From Chryseobacterium oleae (GTDB lineage Bacteria > Bacteroidota > Bacteroidia > Flavobacteriales > Weeksellaceae), in the NCBI RefSeq assembly GCF_900115055.1, contig NZ_FOVD01000001.1, positions 682,001-746,000 of the forward strand: a stretch of 64,000 nucleotides of DNA. Direction: 5' to 3'. This document shows, piece by piece, positions 50,170 to 59,192 of the stretch. The translations under genes were made by a program, and so were the position numbers. Under the pieces are notes generated by a model. The model ran no database searches, was not told where the DNA came from, and was given only the letters and a program-made list of their open reading frames with translations. Each line of letters starts with the position of its first letter. The first letter of the stretch is position 1.

Positions 50170-50670
50170 TTATTTTGGCTGTGTTAGCTCATATTCAATT
50201 TCTCCGTAACTTAAATCTGCGATTTTCACAAAATGGAGCCGCTCCAGAAGTTTCATAGCAGGACCATTTTCCCTACTTGTAGCTGCCCAAATGCGTTTGA
50301 GTCCTATTGTATTCAGTCCGAAATCAATAGCGAGTGACATTCCGTCGGTCATATACCCCTGACCGTAATATTGGGGTAATAAAACACAACCCAACTCACC
50401 TTCTCCCTGATCCAGTCCACGATAGTAGCCACAGGTTCCAACGATTTGAAGGGTTTCATTATCTACAATTCCCCAATGAATGGAATTCCCGTCCAGATAA
50501 TCCCGATCGATCCTGGCCTGCATTTCCGCAGCCTGTTCAACAGTTTCTGCCTGAACAGCATCATAAAACGAAATTTCAATCAGGTCCGGAATATCAGCAT
50601 CCATAATTTGGCGTAATGATACTCTGCTGCCTTTCACATTTGGAAAATCGTTGAACTGAAATTGTTTCAT
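50170..50670 (-). CDS. GNAT family N-acetyltransferase
   Basis: 166 residues. RimJ/RimL-type GNAT: RVSLRQIMDADIPDL at the start, GTCGYYRGLDQGEGELGCVLLPQYYGQGYMTDGMS as the acetyl-CoA binding region (Q/R-x-x-G-x-G/A variant QYYGQGYM), and FGLNTIGLKRIWAATSRENGPAMKLLERLHF as the conserved end block. Substrate unknown. Single gene. Confidence 0.88.
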   Translation of the reverse strand: MKQFQFNDFPNVKGSRVSLRQIMDADIPDLIEISFYDAVQAETVEQAAEMQARIDRDYLDGNSIHWGIVDNETLQIVGTCGYYRGLDQGEGELGCVLLPQYYGQGYMTDGMSLAIDFGLNTIGLKRIWAATSRENGPAMKLLERLHFVKIADLSYGEIEYELTQPK

Positions 50671-50779
50671 GATGTAAAATTGTATTAGTTTTGAACATGA
50701 TCATTCATAGAATTGCTCCTATGAACTCTATGGATTACAATTCACTAAAAATACCATTAATTTTAATATCAGAAGAAAA

Positions 50780-51220
50780 ATGCCGTTCAATCCATCTCTC
50801 CTAACTGAAAAACTGCATCACCGGGACTTTGATTTTTTTATTTTCAATGAAAATATTTCCGAAATTATTTTCAACGGAGATGAGATTATTCTTAAGGTCA
50901 TCCGGGTGCAAAAAAGCGAAATACCAGATTTCACTTCGTTTATCATTTCAGCCATGGGAGTTTCAGGATCAGATGAGCGGGATATTCAAAACGCAAGTAT
51001 TATTTCAAGCGATCAAGCATCAATGCAACAAACAATCACTGATTTTCAAATCTATTGGAAAATCGATCTGGCTATTGAAACGTATATCAAAGGTGACATT
51101 CAACATATCTATGAAATGGATACCGAACCCAGTAAAAATGGCTATGGCAGCGAGATAAGCTATGGTATTGAGACCACAACTTCTTTTGTTTACTTTTTTA
51201 CGCATCACTTTTACTATTGA
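50780..51220 (+). CDS. Hypothetical protein, possible PH-like or N-terminal-strand protein
   Basis: 146 residues, no signal peptide. The sequence (FDFFIFNENISEIIFNGDEIILKVIRVQKSEIPDFTSFI) is beta-rich and neutral. No family was recognised. The only context is a GNAT gene on the opposite strand. Codon and amino-acid composition look like a true gene, which is the main support. Confidence 0.55.
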   Translation: MPFNPSLLTEKLHHRDFDFFIFNENISEIIFNGDEIILKVIRVQKSEIPDFTSFIISAMGVSGSDERDIQNASIISSDQASMQQTITDFQIYWKIDLAIETYIKGDIQHIYEMDTEPSKNGYGSEISYGIETTTSFVYFFTHHFYY

Positions 51221-51272
51221 TAATTGATAGGTGATGAATGATCATTGATTAATTGATGGCGATCATAAAAAA

Positions 51273-51305
51273 AATCCTTACAGGTTTTGAAAACTTATAA
51301 GGATT
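51273..51305. repeat. Palindromic repeat unit, second copy
   Basis: AATCCTTA (51273-51280) pairs with TAAGGATT (51298-51305), with inner CAGGTTTT/AAAACTTA. It matches the palindrome at 26803-26835 in its CCTTA.AGGTTTT core. Both are in spacers. Confidence 0.6.
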
Positions 51306-51336
51306 GTGGCTAATCTATTTAACTTGGGGAAGATAT

Positions 51337-51517
51337 GAGCTTTTTTTACGCAAAGTTCTATGAAAAGTACTTTTGAGTTGGAGGAAGCAAAGGGTTCGAC
51401 TTCGTCGCTGATGAAACTTCCGGATATAACATCTGCTTAGTCGAATCAATGAAATTGATTCCGCCTTTGCTTCCCTTTATCAATAGTATAATCAATTTCT
51501 TTGCGTTAAAAAAGCTC
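51337..51517. mobile_element. MITE-like element with 19-bp inverted ends
   Basis: Ends: GAGCTTTTTTTACGCAAAG (51337-51355) and CTTTGCGTTAAAAAAGCTC (51499-51517), reverse complements with one mismatch. No transposase frame is inside. The segment 51443-51513 is also found, inverted, at 60506-60575, with about 80% identity by eye. Similarity of the outer flanks suggests that the inverted ends are longer. No target-site duplication was identified. Confidence 0.55.
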
Positions 51518-51662
51518 ACCTTTTTCCAAAGTTTTGAAATTGATACCTGGATTTTAATAACTTCCCTCTTCGAGCTTCAGTCTTCCCATCATAACTGAAT
51601 ATCTTATCCCGAACTTAGGTCAACTCATAACTCATCATTTAAAACTCATCACTCTTGAAACA

Positions 51663-52799
51663 CTATTTCCTCGGAATTTCCGGACGCGGCATTTTATAAT
51701 AACTTCCTGAAATGCTTTTCAGAAAGGCTACGACGGCATCCACTTCCTGTTCATTGAGTTTTAACGGTTTCATCAAATGGTCTGTGACCGGAAAATTAGG
51801 GTCTGCTTTCTTTTCTTCGGGACTTGGATTGATCATCTGCATTCCGCTGTTGTAGAGGCTGACAATACCATACAGATCGTCCATCAGGCCATTGTGCATC
51901 CACGGAGCGGTATAATCCAGATCTCTTAAAGAAGGCGTCTTGAATTTCCCTACATCCTCTGCTTTTTTGGTAATATGGTACAGTCCCAGATCTTCATATT
52001 CTCTTTTGTAATAGGTAAGACCAATATTGTGGAATGATTCATCCGTGAGGTTTTTCCCGTTGTGACAGTTCATGCATCTTGCTTTGGTTCGGAATAAATG
52101 CATCCCGTAAATTTCCTTGTCGCTTAATGCTTTATGGTCTCCTTTTATGAATTTATCCAGTCTGCTCGGCTGGCTTCTGATGGTTTTCTGAAAGACGGCT
52201 AAAGCCTTAGCTATTTTATCGAAAGTAATTTTATCGGTCTGATAAACGTCTTTAAAAAGCTGTCTGTATTCCGTGAGTTTAGACAATTTTCCGGCTAGTT
52301 TTTCCGGCTTCATATTCATTTCATTGTGTGCGGAAATAGGTCCTACCAGCTGCTCTTCCAGTGTTTTGGCTCTTCCGTCCCAGAAATAAGAGGTTCTGTC
52401 TGCAATATTAAACAGCGATTGCGTATTTCGTTTCCCCTGTAAATGATCATGCCCCAATGCGACTTCCTGGCGATCTGCCCAACCCATTTCGGGATTGTGG
52501 CAGCTGCTGCATGAGATCTGGCTGGATGCTGAAAGTTTAGGATCAAAAAACAGTTTCTTTCCGAGCATGACTTCAGGAAGTTCCTGCGTATCGTAATAAT
52601 TAGAATCCCAATCTATCGCTTCAAATTCCTTCCAGTTGACGCCTGCATCTATAGTAGGCGCAGGCCAGTATTTCACAGGCTTTTTGTACTGTTCTATGAC
52701 TTCTCCATAATCTACTCTGTATTGCTGCATGGTGTTCTGCATAAAAAGGAAAACAATGGCTCCTATCAGCAAAATGACTTTAAATCCTGACAACTTCAT
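51663..52799 (-). CDS. Di-haem cytochrome c peroxidase (CcpA/MauG family)
   Basis: 378 residues. An N-terminal hydrophobic helix (LLIGAIVFLFMQ) acts as signal or anchor. Two haem c motifs: CSSCH (C97, C100, H101) and CMNCH (C242, C245, H246). Conserved blocks include LGKKLFFDPKLSASSQIS, WDGRAKTLEEQLVGPI and FKTPSLRDLDYTAPWMHNG. Reduces hydrogen peroxide in the periplasm, or acts as a MauG-like oxidase. It is the last gene of a four-gene operon with a TonB receptor, DUF4876 lipoprotein and a DUF6850 barrel, so a role linked to metal or haem handling is inferred. Confidence 0.88.
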   Translation of the reverse strand: MKLSGFKVILLIGAIVFLFMQNTMQQYRVDYGEVIEQYKKPVKYWPAPTIDAGVNWKEFEAIDWDSNYYDTQELPEVMLGKKLFFDPKLSASSQISCSSCHNPEMGWADRQEVALGHDHLQGKRNTQSLFNIADRTSYFWDGRAKTLEEQLVGPISAHNEMNMKPEKLAGKLSKLTEYRQLFKDVYQTDKITFDKIAKALAVFQKTIRSQPSRLDKFIKGDHKALSDKEIYGMHLFRTKARCMNCHNGKNLTDESFHNIGLTYYKREYEDLGLYHITKKAEDVGKFKTPSLRDLDYTAPWMHNGLMDDLYGIVSLYNSGMQMINPSPEEKKADPNFPVTDHLMKPLKLNEQEVDAVVAFLKSISGSYYKMPRPEIPRK

Positions 52800-52812
52800 G
52801 ATCTTTCTGTTT

Positions 52813-54327
52813 TTAAAAAATAGTTCCTATCGTGGCAGCAAAATAGCTATTGCTTCCATTCTGAAAATGGCTGTATATGACTTTTCCTCCTGCGAATGCA
52901 TTCTTAACAACGGGTAGCGTAAAATGAAAATTTACATCAACCTTCGCTTGCCAGAAATCCGATGACTGAAAAGCATAATTCTTCTGCAACATCTGGTTAA
53001 TGGATGGTTTTCCCGAATTATTGAAAAGTCCGCTTTTCTTGTACACATCCGTCACGGAAACTCCCAGAGAAACCGAAAGAGCCAAATCGCGGCTAAAAGT
53101 TTTCAGCCACTGGTAATTGGCACCGTAGATCATTCTGTTCAGCTCAACGACAGACAATGGATTGCTGTATTTCTCTTTTTCCTGAACCCAGCCGAAGAAA
53201 GGGACCAGTGAAGATTTTACATTCGTATTTTCAATCTGCAGAAGCCCTTTAAGAATGACATTATTGATTTTATGATTGTATCTTTCTACAGTTCCGATCC
53301 GGATATAGTTTCTGGAATTTTCATTCAGGAATAAGTTTTCCGTTCCTTTTCTTTCCGTGCTGCTAGCGTCGGCTGAAATTCCCCAGACGATTTTTCCGGT
53401 ATTAAAAAACTTCCCGATTGAGACATTCAACCGTTGTTCATCAATTTTTGAGGCGTTGAGATCTGTATATTCGGTCAGGAATTTCTCCATATTGATTTTT
53501 TTAAATCCCAGATTAAGATACCAGTTTCTGTTGCTGGCTTCGAAAATCTGTAAACCTCCCCCGTAAGACCAGCCTTCGTAATAGGCCTGACGAAGTTTCC
53601 CGGAAAGCAGCTCGTTGTAATTCCCCAATCCATTCATATTGTAGATCATAGGAAATCCCTGGTTGCTGACAAAGCTCAAATAATGTTTCTGGGTGTATTT
53701 CTCTCCTTCTACATAGGCTCCGACTTTAAATTTTTCGAAGATCAGCTTATTGGCTCCCAGTGCTAACGAAAAGTTGGCCGATGTATTTTTCGGCCTTGGA
53801 TCTATATTCCTGTAGCTTAAATTGGCTCTGTAACTCCCGGTAATCCCGATTGTATAAGAATTAATCGCTTTTGAATAGCCTCCTGAAAAGCTGTAGTTCT
53901 CAAATTTCATATCTCCTCCCACACTGTCGGCGGCTACATATGGATAAATCAGGTCATAATCTGCATTTTCGTTCCATACCATCTGTTTGGTTTTTCCTTT
54001 GGTATAGGAAGCACTGCCCCAAACCATTGTTTTAGAATCCAGATTTTGTAAGGAATGAGCTTCAGCGCCCCACAGATTTTTCCCTTTTCCTTTCTGTTGA
54101 ATTTCATTAGGAGTGTCTGTGTTTTCTGTCAGCAGCCTGAAGGTCGTGATATTGTACTTCCTTGCACCTAACTTATTGGCAGGATTGGCATTGAGATTTT
54201 CTTTAAATAGCCTTTCATAACTGTACTCCTCACGAACTTTTTCCATGATGGAATCATTCACCTGAGCCTGAAATTTAACGCAAAACAACAATGCAGACAG
54301 CGATAATAGGGAACGAAAATTTTTCAT
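52813..54327 (-). CDS. DUF6850 family outer-membrane beta-barrel protein
   Basis: 504 residues. Signal peptide FRSLLSLSALLFCVKFQAQ. The rest alternates hydrophobic/polar strands in the style of an outer-membrane barrel, with TMVWGSASYTKGKT, YDLIYPYVAADSVGGDMKFENYSFSGGYSKAI, and ends FAGGKVIYSHFQNGSNSYFAATIGTIF. The layout fits DUF6850. It starts 1 base after the DUF4876 gene and is followed after 13 bases by the peroxidase. Function unknown. Confidence 0.8.
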   Translation of the reverse strand: MKNFRSLLSLSALLFCVKFQAQVNDSIMEKVREEYSYERLFKENLNANPANKLGARKYNITTFRLLTENTDTPNEIQQKGKGKNLWGAEAHSLQNLDSKTMVWGSASYTKGKTKQMVWNENADYDLIYPYVAADSVGGDMKFENYSFSGGYSKAINSYTIGITGSYRANLSYRNIDPRPKNTSANFSLALGANKLIFEKFKVGAYVEGEKYTQKHYLSFVSNQGFPMIYNMNGLGNYNELLSGKLRQAYYEGWSYGGGLQIFEASNRNWYLNLGFKKINMEKFLTEYTDLNASKIDEQRLNVSIGKFFNTGKIVWGISADASSTERKGTENLFLNENSRNYIRIGTVERYNHKINNVILKGLLQIENTNVKSSLVPFFGWVQEKEKYSNPLSVVELNRMIYGANYQWLKTFSRDLALSVSLGVSVTDVYKKSGLFNNSGKPSINQMLQKNYAFQSSDFWQAKVDVNFHFTLPVVKNAFAGGKVIYSHFQNGSNSYFAATIGTIF

Positions 54328-54328
54328 T

Positions 54329-55543
54329 TTAGTTAAATAATGAAGGTTTTACCCCATGTTCAAAATCCGCTGTGGAATTGTTCGTGTCTTTAAAAAGATT
54401 TTTACCTTCCACATTCTTTCCGATTACTTTTCTGCGGACCGATTTTCCAAAACGGCTTTTATCTCCATCAAATGCACTTACCGAAGTCCATCCCATATCC
54501 AATGACGGCGAAGTCACCACCCACTGAAAAGAATCCTGTACACTTAAGTTCACCGCGTCTGTGATCCATTCATTCGGGATTTTAACGGCAGTTCCATCCA
54601 TCGGGTATGTTTCTCCTCCAAACGTAAGCGTATATTGGTAGGTGTATGAATTCTGAGCAACCAGAGCATCACTGGTCATCCCCTGAGGCATACGCGCCAG
54701 AGCATAAGCATAATATCCCTGCGTATGAATCACCATTTTTTCAAAGACGTTCACCATTTTCGGAACGGCCGGATTGTCGATGTCATCTGAATCTTCTTTA
54801 AAAATCTGGAAGTTGGCATTAGAAAGATTAATGGATAAGCTATTAAATTCCTTGTGATTGATGGCATCCTCAGCAATGATAATCGATTCACCAGCTTTTA
54901 CCGGATACGTATTTCCTGTTCCCGGAATTCTAATGATCGCTCCGGCAGATAAGGTACTTGCCATGATATTAGGCATGTAATCCTGTTTTTCGTTTGTCAT
55001 AAAAGCTGACTGGATCAACAGCATTCCATCCGCATATAAGGTCTGGTCTGTATTGTTGGTGATTTTAAAATATTGGTCTCCGAAGTACATCGCGCCTTGC
55101 GGTGTTTTGGTTCCTGTGAAAAATACTTCCTCCAGAATAAGATCGCTGCTTCCTGATTTTAAGGCTAAATCGATTGTTTTGTTGACCTCGCTGCCATTGA
55201 TGACAACGCCTGTCTGTACTCCACTTACTTTAGCTTCTATAAGTTCGGCATTATTGGTGTAAACGACTGTTCCTTCTGCCGTTATATGATAGGTTCCGGA
55301 AGGAAGAACTACCTGTAAAGTATGGGTATTTTTAATTTCCTGAGTCGTGGTAAATCCGGTGTTCAGTTCTTTGAAAGTTACCGTAAGATGTTTGTATTCT
55401 TTCACCTGAATATCTGCGGGAACTACTTTAAGTTCCAATTTTAATGAAGTCTGTGATTCCGGCGAATCTGAATCTGAAGAACAGGCCGTAAAGCTGACCA
55501 AAGCACATAATACGATCAGTGTTCGTAATAATTGTTTTAACAT
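54329..55543 (-). CDS. DUF4876 lipoprotein
   Basis: 404 residues. Lipoprotein signal LLRTLIVLCALVSFTAC with the lipobox Cys at residue 21, followed by SSDSDSPES. The middle has the DUF4876 hallmark LILEEVFFTGTKTPQGAMYFGDQYFKITNNTDQTLYADG, and PTSLDMGWTS-like SPSLDMGWTSV at the end. The protein is exposed at the outer membrane. It is the second gene in the operon, 21 bases after the TonB receptor, so probably a partner in capture of the same substrate. Confidence 0.85.
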   Translation of the reverse strand: MLKQLLRTLIVLCALVSFTACSSDSDSPESQTSLKLELKVVPADIQVKEYKHLTVTFKELNTGFTTTQEIKNTHTLQVVLPSGTYHITAEGTVVYTNNAELIEAKVSGVQTGVVINGSEVNKTIDLALKSGSSDLILEEVFFTGTKTPQGAMYFGDQYFKITNNTDQTLYADGMLLIQSAFMTNEKQDYMPNIMASTLSAGAIIRIPGTGNTYPVKAGESIIIAEDAINHKEFNSLSINLSNANFQIFKEDSDDIDNPAVPKMVNVFEKMVIHTQGYYAYALARMPQGMTSDALVAQNSYTYQYTLTFGGETYPMDGTAVKIPNEWITDAVNLSVQDSFQWVVTSPSLDMGWTSVSAFDGDKSRFGKSVRRKVIGKNVEGKNLFKDTNNSTADFEHGVKPSLFN

Positions 55544-55564
55544 AGTGTATTGAATTGAATTTGT

Positions 55565-58363
55565 TTATAAATTGAAATTGATCTCCATTCCGAAGTAGGG
55601 ATCCTGAGCACCTTTCCTGTTGATGGTTACTCCATTCACCGAGTAAGGTGCGTAATAACTGAATAGCCTGCTCGCAAACATGGAAACCACAATAGCTTTA
55701 TTTCTGAAGCTTTTGGTGACTTTCAGATTAAGATTCATTTCCATCGGCCGTCTGGTTGTATTGTAGAGATCGTTATTCTGAGCGATCATTAAACTTTCAA
55801 GAATGGTTCCCTGAGCTGCTTCCGGATTGAATGGAAATATATTCCCGTTCTGATCTACATAATGGCTGGGAACGCCGTTCATAGGAGACAGTTTCCTCAT
55901 CGAATACCACGAAAACTGAAAAGAGGATGAAAATACAAGATCCAGCTTGGGAATATACGTATCCAGCATAAGATTGGTATTCAGGACTTCATTAACGGAA
56001 TTCGGTTCCATGCCTTCGTACAATCCGAGGTAAGGATAAGGTCTTCCGTTGATGGTTAAATCTCTGGTTCTGTATACCGGCATACTGTTGCCGTATTTTG
56101 TACGGAACCACGCTCCATTCAGCGTAAAACGGGTATTGATCACCGGAATACGGTTGGAGGAATATTGAAACTCTATTCCTTCTTTATCAATTCTGCTTCC
56201 GTTTCGTTGGGTTGTGTAGAGAAAATTTTCATTGATGGTCTGATAAGGAAGTGTATTCACATCCGGTGGCCCCGTCATTCCATCATGATGAAGACCTGAG
56301 GTGTCATATTTTTTGTACTGATATCCCGCATACTGATTCATAGAACGGAAAGCATTGTCCATATTTTCTTTAAAAACCGTCACTGATAACTGGTGTAGTC
56401 CCAAGCTAAAATCCATCCTTGCTTCAAACTTTTCGTTCACGGCAGGTTCTATTTCAAGGTTTTGAGGATTATAGATCATGGTTTTATAATTCACCCTTCT
56501 GTAATTTGGATTGTTGTGAAAATAATTCAGCTGTTGGACATCTTTGTAAACCAGTTCCGGGTACAAAAGGTTCAGATCCGGAAATAGACTTTGCTTTCCA
56601 TAACCCAACGTTAAAGCAATCTGCGCTTTTTTATTCGATATCTGAAAGGAAGGAAATTCCCACTGAAGGTTGGCTCTTGGATCGGCATATACTTTTCCGT
56701 TCATTGTAAAGTTGGAAGGAAGATTCTGCATCGAATTTCCTCTTATTCCCAATGCTACGATCAGCTTATTTTTACCCAGATCTACCGTACTGATGGATTC
56801 CAGAAATAAGGCGGCTGTACTGTAAGCAGGAACATCTCGGTAAGCACGTGGTCTGAATGTAGCTTTTGGATCAATAGGTCTGTAAACGTCAAACTGCTGT
56901 CCGCTGCCCCAGTTTTTACTTAGCTGCCAGTCGAAACCTGCATTGAATTCATTTTTAAACCGTTTATAATCAAGCTGGAAGTTGTTCACCATTTTCACAA
57001 ATACATCAAGAGGCTTCCCGTCTACCTGATAATCTGAAATATATTGAGCCTTCGGATAATAACCGTCATACTCTCCTTCCGTTCCGGATAAAGGAAAAGC
57101 CGTTGCATTCTCCAGCTGGATAAATTTGGTCTGTTTTATTTTGTCAAACCTTTGATTGAACGTCGCCTGAATTTCTGTAGACCGATAAAATGAAGGTTCT
57201 GTTTTCGTGTAACTGATCAAATTAGACAAACTGAACATATGATTATTCACTTCATAAGAATTCAGTTCGGACAGGTCTACATCCGGATCAGATTTTGAAC
57301 CGTCGAGTGAACCGGTGTAGCTCAGGTGAGACTGCCACCTGAAAGTGCCTTTATCGTATTTTTTATCTTTGGACACCGCCAGATTGGCTGTGATTCTTTT
57401 ATAGTTTTCAAGTCTGTCTCTTGGATCAGATTTCGCATCCAGATAATCCAGACCGGTATTGATTTTCAGGTCGCCTTCTTTGTTCTCAAAACCTTTGCTT
57501 ACCGCGAAAAGTTTGCTGTACCCATCTGCTTTAAATCTGGCTTTCCACTTGGAATATCCTGATTTATTGGTGATCTTCACAATTCCTGAAGTCAGGTTTC
57601 CATACACCACAGAAGGAATTCCCCGCAATATTTCCACACTTTCAATCTGATCTGTAGAAATACTCCGCATATCTACACCGCTTGTTATATTCAGCCTTCT
57701 TTTCAGTCCGTTGTTGCTTTTATCTAAAAAATCGTAGCTGTACTGAAGATTGGCTCCTGAATTCAATGGAGCACCATCCACCAGAAACGTCGTTCCCATC
57801 GATGAGGTGTTGTAATCACTTCCCGGATTTCCCGTTTCCCGAAGATGAATCTTATTCACCTGGTTCAAAACCGGATCGCCGGATCTTCCACCGGGAAGCA
57901 GCTCCAAAAGATCAGTAAAACTCGAAGGCTGAAGGTGCTGCATCGCCCTCTGACCGATAACAGATGATGAGGTCAGGCCCTTCCCTTCTTTGGCGGTAAT
58001 CACCACTTCTTCAATACTATTGATCTTTTCAGTGAGATAAACGGTAAAAGTTTCCGATTTACTAACCGTTATTTTATGGGAATAGCCAAGATTGTTATTC
58101 TTCCTGATTTCTACTTTATAGCTGCCCGGAATTGCTTGCAATACAGCTATTCCTTTATCATTAGTGAAAACTGTATATTGGTTTTCATCCGACTGCATTT
58201 TTATTTCCGAACTCTCAGCAGATCCGAAATTGTGATCTTTAACCTCAAAAGTAATAGTTACACTTCTGTCCTGTGATTTGAACGCGGAAACAGTAAGAAA
58301 GAAGAAAAGAAAACTGAAAAATTGGAATTTAAAAGTAAATTTTGAAACATTATTTAACATCAA
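55565..58363 (-). CDS. TonB-dependent outer-membrane receptor of the DUF4876/CCP operon
   Basis: 932 residues. A signal peptide (hydrophobic FFSFLFFFLTVSAF), a carboxypeptidase-D/CNA-B-like regulatory domain (~40-115), a plug with SSVIGQRAMQHLQPSSFTDLLELLPGG, TTFLVDGAPLNSGANL and EILRGIPSVVYGNLTSGIVKI, and a long barrel ending QDPYFGMEINFNL. It should import a metal chelate or other large ligand. First gene of the four-gene operon. A TAACTTTG element lies just upstream. Two adjacent ATG codons are possible starts. Confidence 0.88.
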   Translation of the reverse strand: MMLNNVSKFTFKFQFFSFLFFFLTVSAFKSQDRSVTITFEVKDHNFGSAESSEIKMQSDENQYTVFTNDKGIAVLQAIPGSYKVEIRKNNNLGYSHKITVSKSETFTVYLTEKINSIEEVVITAKEGKGLTSSSVIGQRAMQHLQPSSFTDLLELLPGGRSGDPVLNQVNKIHLRETGNPGSDYNTSSMGTTFLVDGAPLNSGANLQYSYDFLDKSNNGLKRRLNITSGVDMRSISTDQIESVEILRGIPSVVYGNLTSGIVKITNKSGYSKWKARFKADGYSKLFAVSKGFENKEGDLKINTGLDYLDAKSDPRDRLENYKRITANLAVSKDKKYDKGTFRWQSHLSYTGSLDGSKSDPDVDLSELNSYEVNNHMFSLSNLISYTKTEPSFYRSTEIQATFNQRFDKIKQTKFIQLENATAFPLSGTEGEYDGYYPKAQYISDYQVDGKPLDVFVKMVNNFQLDYKRFKNEFNAGFDWQLSKNWGSGQQFDVYRPIDPKATFRPRAYRDVPAYSTAALFLESISTVDLGKNKLIVALGIRGNSMQNLPSNFTMNGKVYADPRANLQWEFPSFQISNKKAQIALTLGYGKQSLFPDLNLLYPELVYKDVQQLNYFHNNPNYRRVNYKTMIYNPQNLEIEPAVNEKFEARMDFSLGLHQLSVTVFKENMDNAFRSMNQYAGYQYKKYDTSGLHHDGMTGPPDVNTLPYQTINENFLYTTQRNGSRIDKEGIEFQYSSNRIPVINTRFTLNGAWFRTKYGNSMPVYRTRDLTINGRPYPYLGLYEGMEPNSVNEVLNTNLMLDTYIPKLDLVFSSSFQFSWYSMRKLSPMNGVPSHYVDQNGNIFPFNPEAAQGTILESLMIAQNNDLYNTTRRPMEMNLNLKVTKSFRNKAIVVSMFASRLFSYYAPYSVNGVTINRKGAQDPYFGMEINFNL

Positions 58364-58378
58364 GCATTATTCTTTCGG

Positions 58379-58386
58379 CAAAGTTA
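58379..58386 (-). promoter_or_regulatory. -7 element of the TonB/CCP operon promoter
   Basis: TAACTTTG on the minus strand, an exact match to the flavobacterial TAnnTTTG, 15 bases before the start codon. No -33 TTG at the usual distance, and the leader would be very short. Confidence 0.35.
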
Positions 58387-58574
58387 GGAGCCTCAAAACA
58401 GCTTTACTAATTTTATTTAGAATAATTTAAAATAATTGATATAAATCATTTTGCTTGTTTTTAAAAAGTGAATTATTTAAATGAACAAAGCTTTTTTAAA
58501 ATCAATTACGGATTTCCACAATAAAAATAAAAATTAAATAAACAAATTTGCATCCAACATTAAAACAGTGCCAA

Positions 58575-59129
58575 ATGCTAAAAAAAATATTTTCAATATC
58601 AGCAATCGCTTTTATTACAATCACATCATATGGTCAGGAGGTAAAAAAAGAAGCCGAAACTGCAAAAACTAAAATGGATGTTTTCGCATCAAAAACCGGA
58701 AGCATTACAAAATTTGTAGATACAAAATTACCCAATCTAAAAACATCCTATGATGCAACAGAAACTAGAATAAGAAAAATATCAAATGGGGCTTTAAATG
58801 GTTATTTTTATCAACTTGTAAAAGAAGGGAAATACAGTAATACAACTGCATCAATAGAATATACTGATTTGATTGAAGTCTTAAAAGCTATAAAAGTCTT
58901 AAAAGAAAATGTCACTAATGATATTACTGCTAATCCAGATTATATGGAGAATAAATTCGTTACTGTAGATGGATTTCAAGTCGGATATTTCGTGAGTAAA
59001 GGAAAAGCGAGTTGGTACATTAAATTAGAAAAGTATGGTTCTGACAATACATTGTTTATTGATAATGGTGATATTATAGAAAATGCATTTAATGAAGCTA
59101 AAAATAAGATTGATGAACTTAAGAAATAA
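58575..59129 (+). CDS. Secreted hypothetical protein, 184 residues
   Basis: ATG at 58575 chosen because a signal peptide follows directly (MLKKIFSISAIAFITITSYGQ); the upstream TTG at 58548 is less likely. The mature part is lysine-rich and helical (EVKKEAETAKTKMDVFASKTGS), then SIEYTDLIEVLKAIKVLKENVTND, GFQVGYFVSKGKASWYIKLEKYG. Gram-negative periplasmic protein of unknown function. Promoter in the 180-base divergent gap. Confidence 0.75.
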   Translation: MLKKIFSISAIAFITITSYGQEVKKEAETAKTKMDVFASKTGSITKFVDTKLPNLKTSYDATETRIRKISNGALNGYFYQLVKEGKYSNTTASIEYTDLIEVLKAIKVLKENVTNDITANPDYMENKFVTVDGFQVGYFVSKGKASWYIKLEKYGSDNTLFIDNGDIIENAFNEAKNKIDELKK

Positions 59130-59192
59130 ATTCACTGTTGATTAAGCAAATAGTTCTTACCCATCGATTTCAACACTAAGAAATCCTATCAT

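Larger units (their letters stand above)
51221..51662. other. Intergenic region holding a palindrome and a MITE-like element
   Basis: 442 bases. It contains a REP-like palindrome at 51273-51305, and a 181-base element with inverted ends at 51337-51517. The rest is A/T-rich. No gene seen. Confidence 0.6.

Noticed and set aside
51373..51420. tRNA-like GGTTCGA in the 51-kb element
   Set aside because: No acceptor stem or cloverleaf could be drawn around it; it is inside the MITE-like repeat.
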